NCBI RefSeq assembly: GCF_030272615.1
Contig: NC_081406.1
Location: forward strand, 266,088,192 to 266,152,191
Direction: 5' to 3'
DNA length: 64,000 bases
From: Cryptomeria japonica
Taxonomy: Eukaryota; Streptophyta; Pinopsida; Cupressales; Cupressaceae
Part shown: positions 48,840 to 59,160 of the stretch, piece by piece
Numbering within the stretch: the stretch's first letter is position 1
Layout of the letters: each line of letters starts with the position of its first letter
Notes under the pieces: model-generated
Told to the model about the DNA's origin: nothing
Database searches by the model: none
Seen by the model: the letters and a program-made list of their open reading frames with translations, nothing else
Position numbers and translations under genes: made by a program

Positions 48840-50385
48840 TCCTCTTCACGCTGGTTTCTCCCTCTGCAAGTCCATTACCAATTCGACACTGCTTACCAAC
48901 ATCACTCTGGAGGAAACTGATATGGGGGGGGATTTAGTCTAGGTTGAGCCGGACATTGTTGATGACTACTTCCATAATGACCCTTGTGTGTGGATGTATG
49001 TCAAGGAAGGGGGCATTGTTACGTTCATGGAAGCCATGACTGGGTTCTATGAAAGTCTCTCCATGCAGTTTGTCAGCAGCTGGAATGATAGGAGAGTCGT
49101 CATGGGGGATATATCTTTTGAAATTAATGAAGTTGTCATTGCCCAGGCTACAGGGCTGCCTACCGAGGGAAGGAAATGGAAGAAGACTAGCAGGGTCACG
49201 AATGAAACCAGTATGAATAGATTCTACAAAAAGGGCAAGGAGAAAGTTAAGCTACGTGGGGGCTTCAATATAGACTGTCTTCCTTATCCGTGGGACCAGG
49301 TGTGTAAAATTATCATGAAGTATTTTACCCTTGAGGGCAGATATGGGGTTTTCTATTACTACCACTTCCCGTTGCTTAATCATTTTCGCAAACATGATAT
49401 TATTTATTTTCCTTTCTTTTTACTTCATGCTTTGGAATCCACTGTTAAAGATGTTCGCCAATGCATGAGTCAGGACAACAATTTAACCATCCTTCACCAG
49501 GGTTTGATTTTTTGTCTTTACAATTTCCATCGGGCCCTGTGTCTGCCCAAACCTATCTCTGTCCAGCTTGCCCCCTCCTACCTGGGCCCCTTTGTTGGTG
49601 CTAAAAAGGGAAATAAAAAGACCTCGAAAAAGCCTAATATGCCTTGTCAATCCCCTGGCCACGCCCCCCTCATTTCCCCTCCTAAAATCGGGGAAAAAAA
49701 CAAATGTAATCCTTCTGTTGCCAAAGTTGCCTCCAAAAAACCTAGAAATGAACCCAAGGTCTTGTTAGTTGAGTTTGATGCGGAAGATGGTGTGACCCCT
49801 CGTAGGTCCAACTGATTTGTTGGTAAACCCCGTATGAAGAAAATTTTTGTGAGGAAGAACTATGTCAAAGATGACATGGAAGATACAGAGAAGGAGGAAA
49901 GTGATAAGGTTGAGGATGACATGGAGGCCACAGAGGGTTCAGAGTCTTCTAAGTTGGACACCAACGCCCTTGAATCTGGGACCATGAAGGAAGATAATAA
50001 GAACACCTCCCCATTATCTACCACTTCCCCCCCACATAAATAGATCTTTGAGGAGGATGGAAGGAAGTCTAAGGGTGGTCAGACTGTTGTTGATGGAGGT
50101 GAAAAGGAGGAGGTTGTTCAATGTGTGGGTTGTAAAGCTATGTCTGAGGATCTGAATAGTGTGAAAAAGAAGCTTGACTCTCTTGATACCCATGTCAACA
50201 AAATTGCAAAATTTTCCCTGAATGTCATGCATTCCTCGACCACTACTTTGTGCCTTCTACATCAGGATAAAGAGAACTAGGGTGGCTTGGGAGGTGACAC
50301 CACAAAGGAACTGTTTGAATTCCTTGTTGATGATTGGACCAGTCTGCTGCTCTCCCAGAACATGGGGGCTGCAAAAAATGATTAA
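48840..50385 (+). CDS. Extra LINE reading frame (ORF3), plant mobile-domain-like with coiled-coil tail
   Basis: One frame runs downstream of the RNase H. Its clearly protein-like part from 48955 to 49812 includes MTGFYESLSMQFVSSW, DISFEINEVVIAQATGLPTE and YFTLEGRYGVFYYYHFPLLN. The WND-R-V...I..ATGLP..G pattern recalls the plant mobile/putative transposon protein domains. A Lys/Pro-rich linker, an acidic stretch (49860-50000) and a Cys-containing helical tail (EDLNSVKKKLDSLDTHVNKI) continue in the same frame. Stops at 49813-49815, 50041-50043 and 50278-50280 interrupt it, and one stop lies at 48937-48939 before the conserved part. It is either a third LINE ORF or a second gene carried between RNase H and the poly-A end. 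The start is unresolved. Confidence 0.55.
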
Positions 50386-50774
50386 TGGGTGTTGCTTTCC
50401 TTTTTTATTTTAGGTTTTGATTTAGGATCGACTGGATCCTTGTTATGTTTAATTTCATTATCAACCTTATGAGGCTTGTTAAGACTCTCTTTATTTTCTT
50501 TAGTTATTGTAGTATGAACAATATGTTTACTTCTAGGGATATGTGGTTTAATGTTAGTTTCTTTATGGATACCTACTGTTTAAGACACTATATGGACGAG
50601 ATTGTCATCAATCTTGGGTTATTCTATAGCTGCAGGTGATTTATGTTTTTGATGATTAAGATAGGGATTGGTTGACTGTTGTTTGGCTATTGTGTGTGTG
50701 CTGGTTATGCTCTCTCTGAGGCTTGCTATGTATTCCGGTTCAGCCCCCTAGTTTTGACTGGTTTATTATAAAAA
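50386..50774 (+). other. LINE 3' untranslated region and A-rich end
   Basis: No coding signal. It ends at TTTATTATAAAAAA (about 50762-50775), a short A-rich end as in plant LINEs, directly followed by the duplicated Copia target sequence. Confidence 0.7.
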
Positions 50775-51136
50775 ACAACTAGGCTCCCCATGATTAAATA
50801 AACATATGAAACATAATCATCATACCTTGTAGGAAGATTTTTGACCTGTATAGATCTCCTTAGAGTTGGTTGTGGCATTTCCACATTATTTTGCATATTT
50901 TCTACATCCTCATCTTCATAAGCTAATGCCTTCCACATTTGCATTTTTCCATCATTATTTTTTATCCATTGTTGATACTATATATGATTTATTGGATTGT
51001 GTATATTATCATTCTTTTGTATTGACATTCATGTGGTGCATCCTTTGATACAATTATAACATTTTGATCCTAAAAATGTGATATGTTTATCATTGCAGAT
51101 GGATTTACATGTTTGATTCAGTGATTGATTCTACTT
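50775..51136 (-). mobile_element. Copia fragment, continuation of the element at 26.9-28.8 kb
   Basis: On the minus strand LRRSIQVKNLPTRYDDYVSYV matches the segment that precedes Copia reverse transcriptases. The RT itself resumes on the far side of the LINE at 28.8 kb. Upstream (right of about 50950) the similarity is lost. This element is broken. Confidence 0.75.
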
Positions 51137-51141
51137 ATGAT

Positions 51142-52208
51142 TGTTGGTATTTTGGATATGTTGATATGGTTTTTCCATTGATGTCAACACTTATCAACTC
51201 TGGTTAGCCTACTGAATTGACAATGTTAACTGACAAGAAAGTGACTTATGTATAGTCACCGGTATCTGGTTCACCGACATGATATATTATTCACTGACAC
51301 TTGGAATGACATGGAAAACACTTGGTTATGTCGAAGACATCGTTTGGACGCTTTGTCTTGGAAATTTTTTCATTGGTATATTCATGTTTGCATATTTTCT
51401 ATTACCGACAAATAGGTCCAGGATAAGCATCGACAGGCTTATCTATTCCAAATCAGCATGACACGCTATGGAGATGATTTATTATTGTTGTAAATGCATT
51501 AAGCCGACATGTTGAATCAGATATTGCATCGGTTATTGTTTTGCTTGTAAATTGTTTTTATTGTAATATATTTTGTAAAGCCGACCTATACATTTTGGTC
51601 CTAGGCTTCGATATATATGTAATATCTTATTTGATAAAAAAAGTGAGGAATGGGAACGCGAAAAGGATTGTAATAAGGTATATGCAAGAATAAGCAGAGC
51701 TATACACACAAACATCATTTGAAGGTTGAAGGAAGGATTTGTGAAGACATATCGGAACTGAACCGGTACTGAATCCAACATACGAAGATGTTATTTTGAG
51801 CAGTACATCATTATTGGATCTAACCATCCAATTGTAGTCAGTGTGACTCTCATTTTGTGATTGAACAGTGAGCTCTAGGCAGCTGACCTTTCTGCATGTG
51901 CAGAATCCATATTGTTAACAGATACTATCTACAGTAGTATCATTTGATTGTGGGTAAGGCTTCCCACCATGGTTTTTCCCCTTACAGGGTTTCCACATAC
52001 AAACATTGGTGTTATTTGTTGTGGATGTTGTTGTCTTTCTGTTTCATGCATTAATATTTACCGGTATTGTAATTAATTGTTAAAACTGTCTACTGGCATA
52101 AAGTTTGGTTTACCGTATTAAGAATTAAGTTTTGGATAAGTTAATTTTGGTTGAATTTATTAGACAGCTGATTCACCCCCCCCTCTCAGTTGTCTCCAGG
52201 ACCTAACA
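51142..52208 (+). mobile_element. Solo LTR, 1067 bp, with perfect target duplication
   Basis: Starts TGTTGGTATTTTGG and ends GACCTAACA. ATGAT occurs immediately before (51137-51141) and after (52209-52213). No internal domain is attached, so it is the product of LTR-LTR recombination. A GTGAGCTCTAGGCA box (about 51868) and a C-run (CACCCCCCCC) near the end are shared with the solo LTR at 54140 and the LTR at 56288. Confidence 0.9.
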
Positions 52209-52213
52209 ATGAT

Positions 52214-52924
52214 GATATGATTATGTTATGATGTAATGAATATGTTATGATGTTGAACTTGATTGGGGAATTGGTATGTGCTTTGGCTATGATGCATATG
52301 CATAGGTACCCTTGATGTTTGTTGAGAGATGCAAGTACAAGGTATTGACTCCACCTGGCCTCACATGTCCAAGTGTACCCTTCTCCAATGGTGGTTAATG
52401 TGAGATAACACAATGGCCAAATGTCACCTAAAGCCCTACCCGTCGTACCTCGTTGAGGATGAAATCCATGTGCTATTAGGACACACCCTAGCTATCGTAG
52501 TGGTAATGTTGGAAATACCCCATTACCACCTTGTGGTTGATCAGTAAAGACTATTTGTGCATATTTTCTCAATTGTATTTTATCATCAATTTTAAATATG
52601 AAAATGTGTTTTTAATGATTTTATTGCAATTTAAAAGTTAAAGGAATTAAAGGTGCATTCATTATGCTAGCAATTGCATAATTAGCCTAATTAGGTTATT
52701 TGGGATATTAGAAATAATAAATATAAATTATTGTTTTATTATATTTTAAAAAGTGAATAGTAATGGAGTTTTATAATGTGAAACCATAGTCATTTTTAGG
52801 GCTTATCATATTTTTGCATTTTTTGCTCAAAAACCCTCCTACAATGTGTAATGGTAAAAATATTAGGGTTTCCACCATTAGATGTAATGAAAACAGCTAA
52901 TATTTAGACTTAGGGGATATTACA
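52214..52924. mobile_element. LTR-like fragment ending TTACA
   Basis: Read on the minus strand it starts TGTAATATCCCC, much like the start of the gag-only element's LTR (TGTAATACCC). The left end is not resolved because the solo LTR at 51142 is inserted there. No coding content was found. Confidence 0.4.
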
Positions 52925-53002
52925 TTAAAAGAGGCATGAATCTAATAGATCTAGCCACAAATCAACAAGGATAGGGCTAAGAATTCTTATTAGATTCACT
53001 TT

Positions 53003-53019
53003 GGGGGGGGGGGGGGGGG
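53003..53019. repeat. Run of 17 G residues
   Basis: Seventeen uninterrupted G on the plus strand within otherwise AT-rich sequence, in the interval between an LTR-like fragment and a minus-strand gag. Confidence 0.95.
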
Positions 53020-53386
53020 TGGCAGGTTCCTCTTTTAAGCTAAATTGTGAAAATGCTGAAATTAGGGTAAATATGTTGGAATTGAAGTGAAAATGCATAA
53101 ACAGTGAGCTATAGTCATCAGATTGAGCCATGAAACTGGATCTGAGCAATGTAAGAGTGTTCAGATCTATTCCCAGAAAGATCTCTTGAAATGTCAGGAT
53201 CAAAACACCTTTTGCTCTGATCCTCCACACTTTTTATTGTCCAAAGGGGAACCCATTCATCTCTATAAATAAAGCCAATTCTGAAGATCGCAAATCCATA
53301 CCTATTCTTGCATGCATTAGAGAAGATAAATAGGTTGGGAATAAGGGTTTGCAAGCATATATCACCTTCCTATCTTCCGCGGTGCC
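53020..53386. other. Interval between LTR-like fragment and minus-strand gag
   Basis: No recognised domain. Short minus-strand open segments occur but resemble no family. Probably internal sequence of the Gypsy element whose gag lies at 53387-53760. Confidence 0.4.
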
Positions 53387-53823
53387 TTAAAAATTAAAAT
53401 ACTTTTCCATCTCTGTGATCCAATCTAGCAATTCATCTGAATCCAACTTGCCATCATAATCTGCTGGGGTAACATATGGTCTAGTATACTCTCTAAACAA
53501 TGCTCTTATAAACATTTCTTCATCTAGATTGTTCGTCGATGGATTTTCTCCTTGTTCCCCAACTACCACTTCTTCATCTTCATTCACATCTTCCCTCTTC
53601 TTTGGGCCGTTTCAACAACTTCTAATCAGGTTGCAATTCCTCTCAATATTTCCATCACAATAGGGTTCGCATTTCCACGCACTCCACCATTTATAGCATT
53701 TATTTGGGCCATCTTTATGCTAGTCCTCTGCAACCATAGGTTGGATCCTCAATCTGCTACCCTACAACAAAATCAAACAAAACTCCACAATCTCTAGGAC
53801 GAAAACTCTCTGATACCACTTGG
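53387..53823 (-). mobile_element. Gypsy gag start and primer site (minus strand), fragment
   Basis: On the minus strand a tRNA-Met-type primer site (TGGTATCAGAG at 53817-53807) follows an LTR end at 53824. It leads into a gag N-terminal part with MAQINAINGGVRGNANPI and DELLDWITEMEKYFNF, typical of plant Gypsy gag. The rest of the element to the left is missing or unrecognisable, and the piece is broken. Confidence 0.7.
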
Positions 53824-55985
53824 TGCAGTCACGGTGGGAGGGTCCTCAAAGAGAACAATTCAGACCATGCAACAAGAGTCACACAATAGAAACAAGTCAA
53901 AGTGATGGAGGCAATGTAGAGACAAACTATATTATATCATAAAAATCAGTTACAATCTGTCGGCAACATGTAGGCTTACAAGATTCGACACGCTAGCTTG
54001 ATCATAAAACATGCGTATTATACAACATTCGGGCTCAAACAAGAATGTGAGCCAACTTTGGACCTTCTAACCTTCAGGTCATTCTTCTATCTTCTAAAAA
54101 TTGATTCTGAATATTGAATTACATTAATTTATATGATCATGTTGGATATTGCTGCTGCTAGGGTATGTTATTGTCTTTGATATCAACATATTCCTGTGTT
54201 TGATGTTCTGGTGATTGCAAAGAATTGGTTTGGTTTGCTGATGAGGATTTGTGGTTTAGTAATAAAGTATCTCTAGTATCTCTACTTAATTATTTATTGA
54301 TTCCATGATGCTATGTGGTGATTTGGTCGAGTTGTGGATTCCGGTATGAAGACTATTCTTTTGTGTTTAGTATTGCAGTATTCTGGTGTTTGATCCATTG
54401 TGCTTTGGTATGATCATATCTTTGGTTGTGGATTTGGGAGAGTGTTTTGGATGTTCATGTGTATCTACATTTCAGATGCTTCATGATTTGGTGCTCTGCA
54501 AGTTATCTTTCTAGTCCAAATTGCTGCTTTTAAGTGTTCTTGAGTGTTAGCGTGTTGATCGATGAAGATTTGAATAAGTGGTCTTGGTGTAGCTATTACA
54601 AATAGTTCTAATGATCTTGTTGGTGTTTCCTAATTGTGTCCTATTTGTTTTGGTGGTATGCATTTATCCTTATGTGTGGTATTGGTGATTTTGTTGATCT
54701 AGTGATATTCTTCGTGTTATGCGGTATTCTTGGTCATGTAGCGTGTTGCGGTTGATCTTGGCGAGATTTCTGGTGGTGATGCGTGTTTGGAGATTTGGTT
54801 TAGGTCAAATATATGTCGTATATATCATTGTATTGGTCCAGTGGTTGATTTATGTACCATGTGATGTAATTTTGAAATTAAAGGTTGAAGGTTTAGCTGA
54901 CCTTGTAGTCAGGGTTGATGAATTGTATACATAGGTATTATATTCATGTAATTTGGGTGTCAATGTTGTGTTTGAACTATTAGATAATTATGTATTTGAG
55001 CATAAGTGAATTTGTCCTTCGATATGGTGTATTGAGAAGAGATTGTTGTAGGGCAGATAAATGAGCTTAATCAGAACTATCATCAGGCATTAGAAGATGC
55101 TATTCTTTTAGTTCATGTAATCTGGATTGTAGTCCAAATATTATTGTAAGGTAGTGAACCTTCCCTGAGGGTTGGATCCTTCTGGGTCATCATATTTTGA
55201 GCAGTGAGCTCTAGGCAATGTGCCTAAATGCACATGCATTCCCCATTGTAATATTTACACATACTACTATAGAGTATCATCTTATTATGGGTAGGTTTCA
55301 TCCATGGTTTTTCCCTTAACTAAGTTTTTCAAGTCAAAAATATTGGTGTTATGTGTGTTGTTGTTATTGTGTTTATCTTTATTCTTTCTGCAATTGATTG
55401 AAATATGAGATTGTGCTTAAATTGTTAGATCCAATGAAAATTGATTCACCCCCCCTCTCAGTTTTCCTTCATTGTTGTTGCCAACAAATCAAAGGTGATC
55501 CACATTGGCCCAAGGTGGAATAATCTCCGATGAACAAGATGAAACATGTAAAACAACTAGGTCAGCCTCCGCCAAAGAGATCCATTTGCAAAATCCATAG
55601 GATGAAGTGCAGACTTAAGGGAAGGTCGACCACATGCCAAGGAACATTGGAACAATGAATTGGAGCTCTATAATCTATAGAAATGATTTGCAAGATTCAC
55701 TAATAGCAAAATAGGTCCAAGTGGTTCCAATGTTCTAAGCCAAAAAACTGTCTTAGATTTTGAAAGCGATAACTTGTCGAGAAAAGATCCAAATGTCCCG
55801 CGGACCAAGGATAAGATAAATGAACATGTCCATAATCAAAATACAGCTCCGCAAGATCTGGTGAGAAAATGAAAGGAAACGTAGAATGAAATGCTGGAAC
55901 TACAAAATATGAACAAAATGAAAAGAAAATGTCTTTGGTTGATGCAAGATTGCCAAGAACTAGGGATGCTCCTGCATGACAATAT
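53824..55985 (-). mobile_element. Probable LTR of the minus-strand Gypsy, split by a solo LTR
   Basis: It begins (plus sense) TGCAGTCACGG next to the primer site. Non-coding sequence continues to 54139 and again from 55487 to about 55985. The right end is a guess (GCATGACA). The interruption is the solo LTR at 54140-55486. Confidence 0.4.
54140..55486 (+). mobile_element. Solo LTR, 1347 bp
   Basis: Starts TGTTGGATATTGCTGC and ends GTTGCCAACA, with GATCA before and AATCA after (4 of 5). It shares the GCAGTGAGCTCTAGGCA box (about 55201) and the terminal C-run with neighbouring LTRs, and is most similar to the minus-strand LTR that starts at 56288. No internal region is attached. Confidence 0.85.
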
Positions 55986-55989
55986 ATCA

Positions 55990-56287
55990 AATATTAGTTA
56001 TAGAGACAAATAGAAATATTACAAGCTATACAATTCCACTACCAATAAGGTAATAATCAATAGAGACGTTGAATTTAATGAAGAAGAAACATGAGATGAA
56101 AGTGTTGATAGATCAGCCACAATTATAGAAGTAATACCTCAAAGTAAAGAAGAATCAAAAGAATAAAATGTGCAACTAAGTCGACAAGGAATAGTGAGTA
56201 TTTTACTACAAAATATTTAAAGGAAAAATTTAGAAGAGTTGAGAACAATAAGGAATTTTATACAAGTTGAACCATTAGGCCATATAA
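55990..56287 (+). mobile_element. Plus-strand Copia scrap
   Basis: Encodes YKLYNSTTNKVIINRDVEFNEEET, the segment between integrase and RT in Copia polyproteins, followed by low-complexity charged sequence. It is cut off at 56288 by the minus-strand Copia LTR. Broken and short. Confidence 0.7.
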
Positions 56288-56921
56288 TGTTGGCAACAAT
56301 GCAACAAAGTGAGAGGGGGGGGGGGGTGAATAAGTTTGCACAAAAACTTACTGCAACTTAAACCATAAATCAGATCTGATAATTAACACTTAAAGCATTA
56401 AACAACACCACATAAATAACACACATAACACCAAGATTTTGACATGGAAAACCTAGTTAAGGGAAAAACCACAGTGGGAACCTACCTACAATGAGATAAT
56501 ACCTAGTTAGGAGTAAATGAAATATTACAATGGGGAATGCACATGCATTTAGGAACACTGCCTAGAGCTCACTGCTCAAACAAGAAACCCAGAAAGACTA
56601 CAACACTTAGGGAAGACTCACTGCCTTATAGGAAGTCTCACTAACTTACAAAAGCATTTGGACAACAATCCTGATTACATGAATTGTGAAAATAGCATCT
56701 CCATATGGCTAAGTACAATTTTGGTTAAGCTCATTGTCAAATCTTCTTTGTGTAGTGTCCTAAAATTGTGACACTTGCAATTTCTACTGCATTTGGGTCT
56801 TCACGATGGCGACGCAACACTGAACCTGAATGGAGACCTCGAAACTTGTTCACGACATCAAAAACTGCATTTTTCAGCACCCTGGCCTGATCCTCCTTGG
56901 ACCCTGCTGTCCCTAGAGGTG

Positions 56922-56985
56922 GGACCATGGCACCCAGCGCCCTGGTCCCCCAGGACCATGGCGCCCAGCACCCTGGTCCCTGGCC
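56922..56985. repeat. 31-bp GC-rich tandem repeat with hairpin potential (Tat LTR)
   Basis: GGACCATGGCrCCCAGCrCC followed by CTGGTCCC occurs twice, at 56922 and 56953. Each unit can pair GGACCA with TGGTCC. It is the most GC-rich spot in this part of the window. Confidence 0.85.
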
Positions 56986-57159
56986 CTATTTTGGGCCCGG
57001 TCTCTTTTGGGGCCTCGGGTCTTTATGTTTGCAAATTGGAAAATAATCTTTCCTGGTCGGCCTAAGGTTGAAAAAATCAGTCTTTTAACCCTAATTGACA
57101 AGTATATAAACTACATTTCCTCTCTCATTTTAAAAAGATGAAAAAAAGGCGGAAGCGAT

Positions 57160-57198
57160 ATTCAAACATTCAAGCATTCAAGCATTCAAGCATTCAAC
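57160..57198. repeat. 10-bp tandem repeat (ATTCAAGC)n
   Basis: CATTCAAG-type units repeat four times at 10-bp intervals within the Tat LTR. Confidence 0.9.
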
Positions 57199-57986
57199 CA
57201 TTCCTTCAAGCAATTGATCATTCTAAGTCTCCATTCAAGGCTAAGTGTTGCATTCAAGACAAGGATTCAACCATTGAAGAGGAGATCACATATCACATAC
57301 AACATACAACATACAACAACATCTACACCTTCGCATGTAAGAATACAAACATTCCTACAACAAGGTACTAGTACTTGTTTTGCATTACAGTCATTTACAT
57401 TTACAACATTTCTCATTTCTTTGTTAATTCCAAAACCAGGGTTTGACCTAAGGGCAAACCCCTAATCCCTAACCCCCCAATCGTCCTCTCTTTTCTGTGT
57501 GTAGGTTGCAGGTACGTGGCTGTAATTGAAGATCTGGAATCCTTGTGCAGAGACGAACAGATCCTCCTTCGTTTCGCGGATTTTTTGGAGGGCCGTGTGC
57601 ACGCCGGGCGCCATCGTCTCGTCAACTTTCGCTCAAATTTGCAGGACAGTGCCATCTCGACATTTTACTGCTAATTCCAGGTCCGTAGCTTCATCCTATA
57701 TCCCTATCTCAGTTTATAAGTGGATCTTTCCCACTTTTCATGCATTCCTAGCTTAATCATTCTATCTACATTCTTTACAAAAGAGGGTAGCCTTGCTGTC
57801 TTAACCCTTGAAACTCATTTAGGATCCAATCTTGCATTGTGTGGGATTGGATCTTGTGGGTTTCAACCCCTCTTTTGAATGTAAAGTCTCCCCTAAGTGA
57901 AAAACGTCAATCCTAAGTGACCCCCCTTTTCCCCTTGGAGTGGTGGGGGGAACACTTAGGGTTTGCTCGCGATTTTCCGCTTTACA

Positions 57987-59160
57987 TTTTGGTGAACCCG
58001 ACGTGAACATCCTTTCTGATTATTCATGGTTAGATCTGAAAATTGGCTTCCTTGATTACATTTCCATGTTTGATCTTTTGCAAATTTTAGAGGTTAATTG
58101 CATGAAAACCCTAAATTTTCTTTTTTGAGCTTGCAAAATGTCTAAATGTTAATGCTTGTTTCAGATCTGCCCTTCTATTGCAAATTATCAATTCATATTT
58201 GTGCTTTAATTCTGAAAATTAAGTGGTTAAGTGTCAAAACCCTAATTTTTAAAACCCTCTTGATTCAACCTTTGACCGACAATTTCACTGATCAAAACAC
58301 CTCCAAATCGGCTGTAACTTTGGATTCCGCAATAAAATCACAATATCTTTCATCCCTGAAAATTTGGAAAAAAGTTGCGAGGACCATGTGCACCTCGAGC
58401 GCCATCATCCCCGACATTTTTTTCGAAATTTCGGGAGTTAGATCTTACTGTATTTTTCTGCTAAAATTCAGAATTTTGGCTGATTTCATCAATTCTAACA
58501 CTTTCAAAATTAAAGTCAAAGTTGATCTAGTGATTGCTTGGATTAAGGCTTCTAATCATTCAAAAATTATTGAAATTGAAATTTTGTGTCAAAATTGTGT
58601 TCTTACTGTCCTAAATCTGAAAAGTGTGTTGGTGTTCATTCAAAATTTCAGTGCTTTATTCAAATTTTTTGCAATTTGTGACTTTTGAAATTAAGTGTTT
58701 AATTACAACAACTTTGATTTCCACTTTCAAAATTGAATTTTGCGTGAAATTGAGTCAACTTTTAAAATTCAAAACTTGCATTGCTTTTGGTATTCCCTCT
58801 AAAATCATAAAATTCAAAATTTCAGTTTCCCTCTCTTTTTCAAAATTCAAATTTTGCATTTTTCAACAATCTTGGTAGGGTTCAATTTTGAGATTGCAAC
58901 TTTAATTTGGCCCATCTACAGATCGTAAAATCACTCAATTTTTTCAGATTAGCTTTAAAATCATCATAACTTTCATCCCTGCAAATTTCGAAAAAAGTTG
59001 CGAGGACCGTGTGCACCCCGAGTGCCATGGTCCCTGACATTTTTTCCAAAATTTTGGGAGATTGTCGTGATTGCATTTAATAGCTTAAATCTAGGAGATT
59101 GGCTAATTTTATTGAGATTTGCTACCTCTAAATTCAAAATCTTCTCTCCCTTTGTAGTGC
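57987..59160 (+). other. Untranslated leader of the Tat-like element with a duplicated block
   Basis: A block of about 90 bp is present twice, at about 58340-58435 and 58963-59060. Both share CTTTCATCCCTG, AAAAAAGTTGCGAGGACC and GTGCAC. A shorter relative lies in the LTR at 57591. No reading frame of known family was found in the leader. Confidence 0.7.

Larger units (their letters stand above)
28811..50774 (+). mobile_element. Long plant LINE (non-LTR retrotransposon), interrupted by two insertions
   Basis: Segments 28811-30052, 40052-42529 and 46149-50774 together make about 8.3 kb of LINE. They cover ORF1 (DUF4283 and CCHC knuckle), ORF2 (endonuclease, RT, zf-RVT, RNase H), a further downstream reading frame and a 3' end TTTATTATAAAAAA. 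The flanking Copia sequence is duplicated at both ends (ACAACTAG at 28791-28798 and 50775-50782, with similarity extending several bases), as expected of target-primed reverse transcription. Reading frames carry stops and shifts, so it is inactive. Exact 5' end is uncertain by about 20 bp. Confidence 0.85.

Noticed and set aside
48425-48937. 170-codon frame starting at the ATGA overlap
   Set aside because: The composition is not protein-like and the conserved downstream protein segment is in another frame.
57138-57756. Overlapping plus-strand frames in the Tat LTR
   Set aside because: They consist of 10-bp repeats and LTR sequence and have no conserved domain; the LTR-primer-gag layout explains the region.
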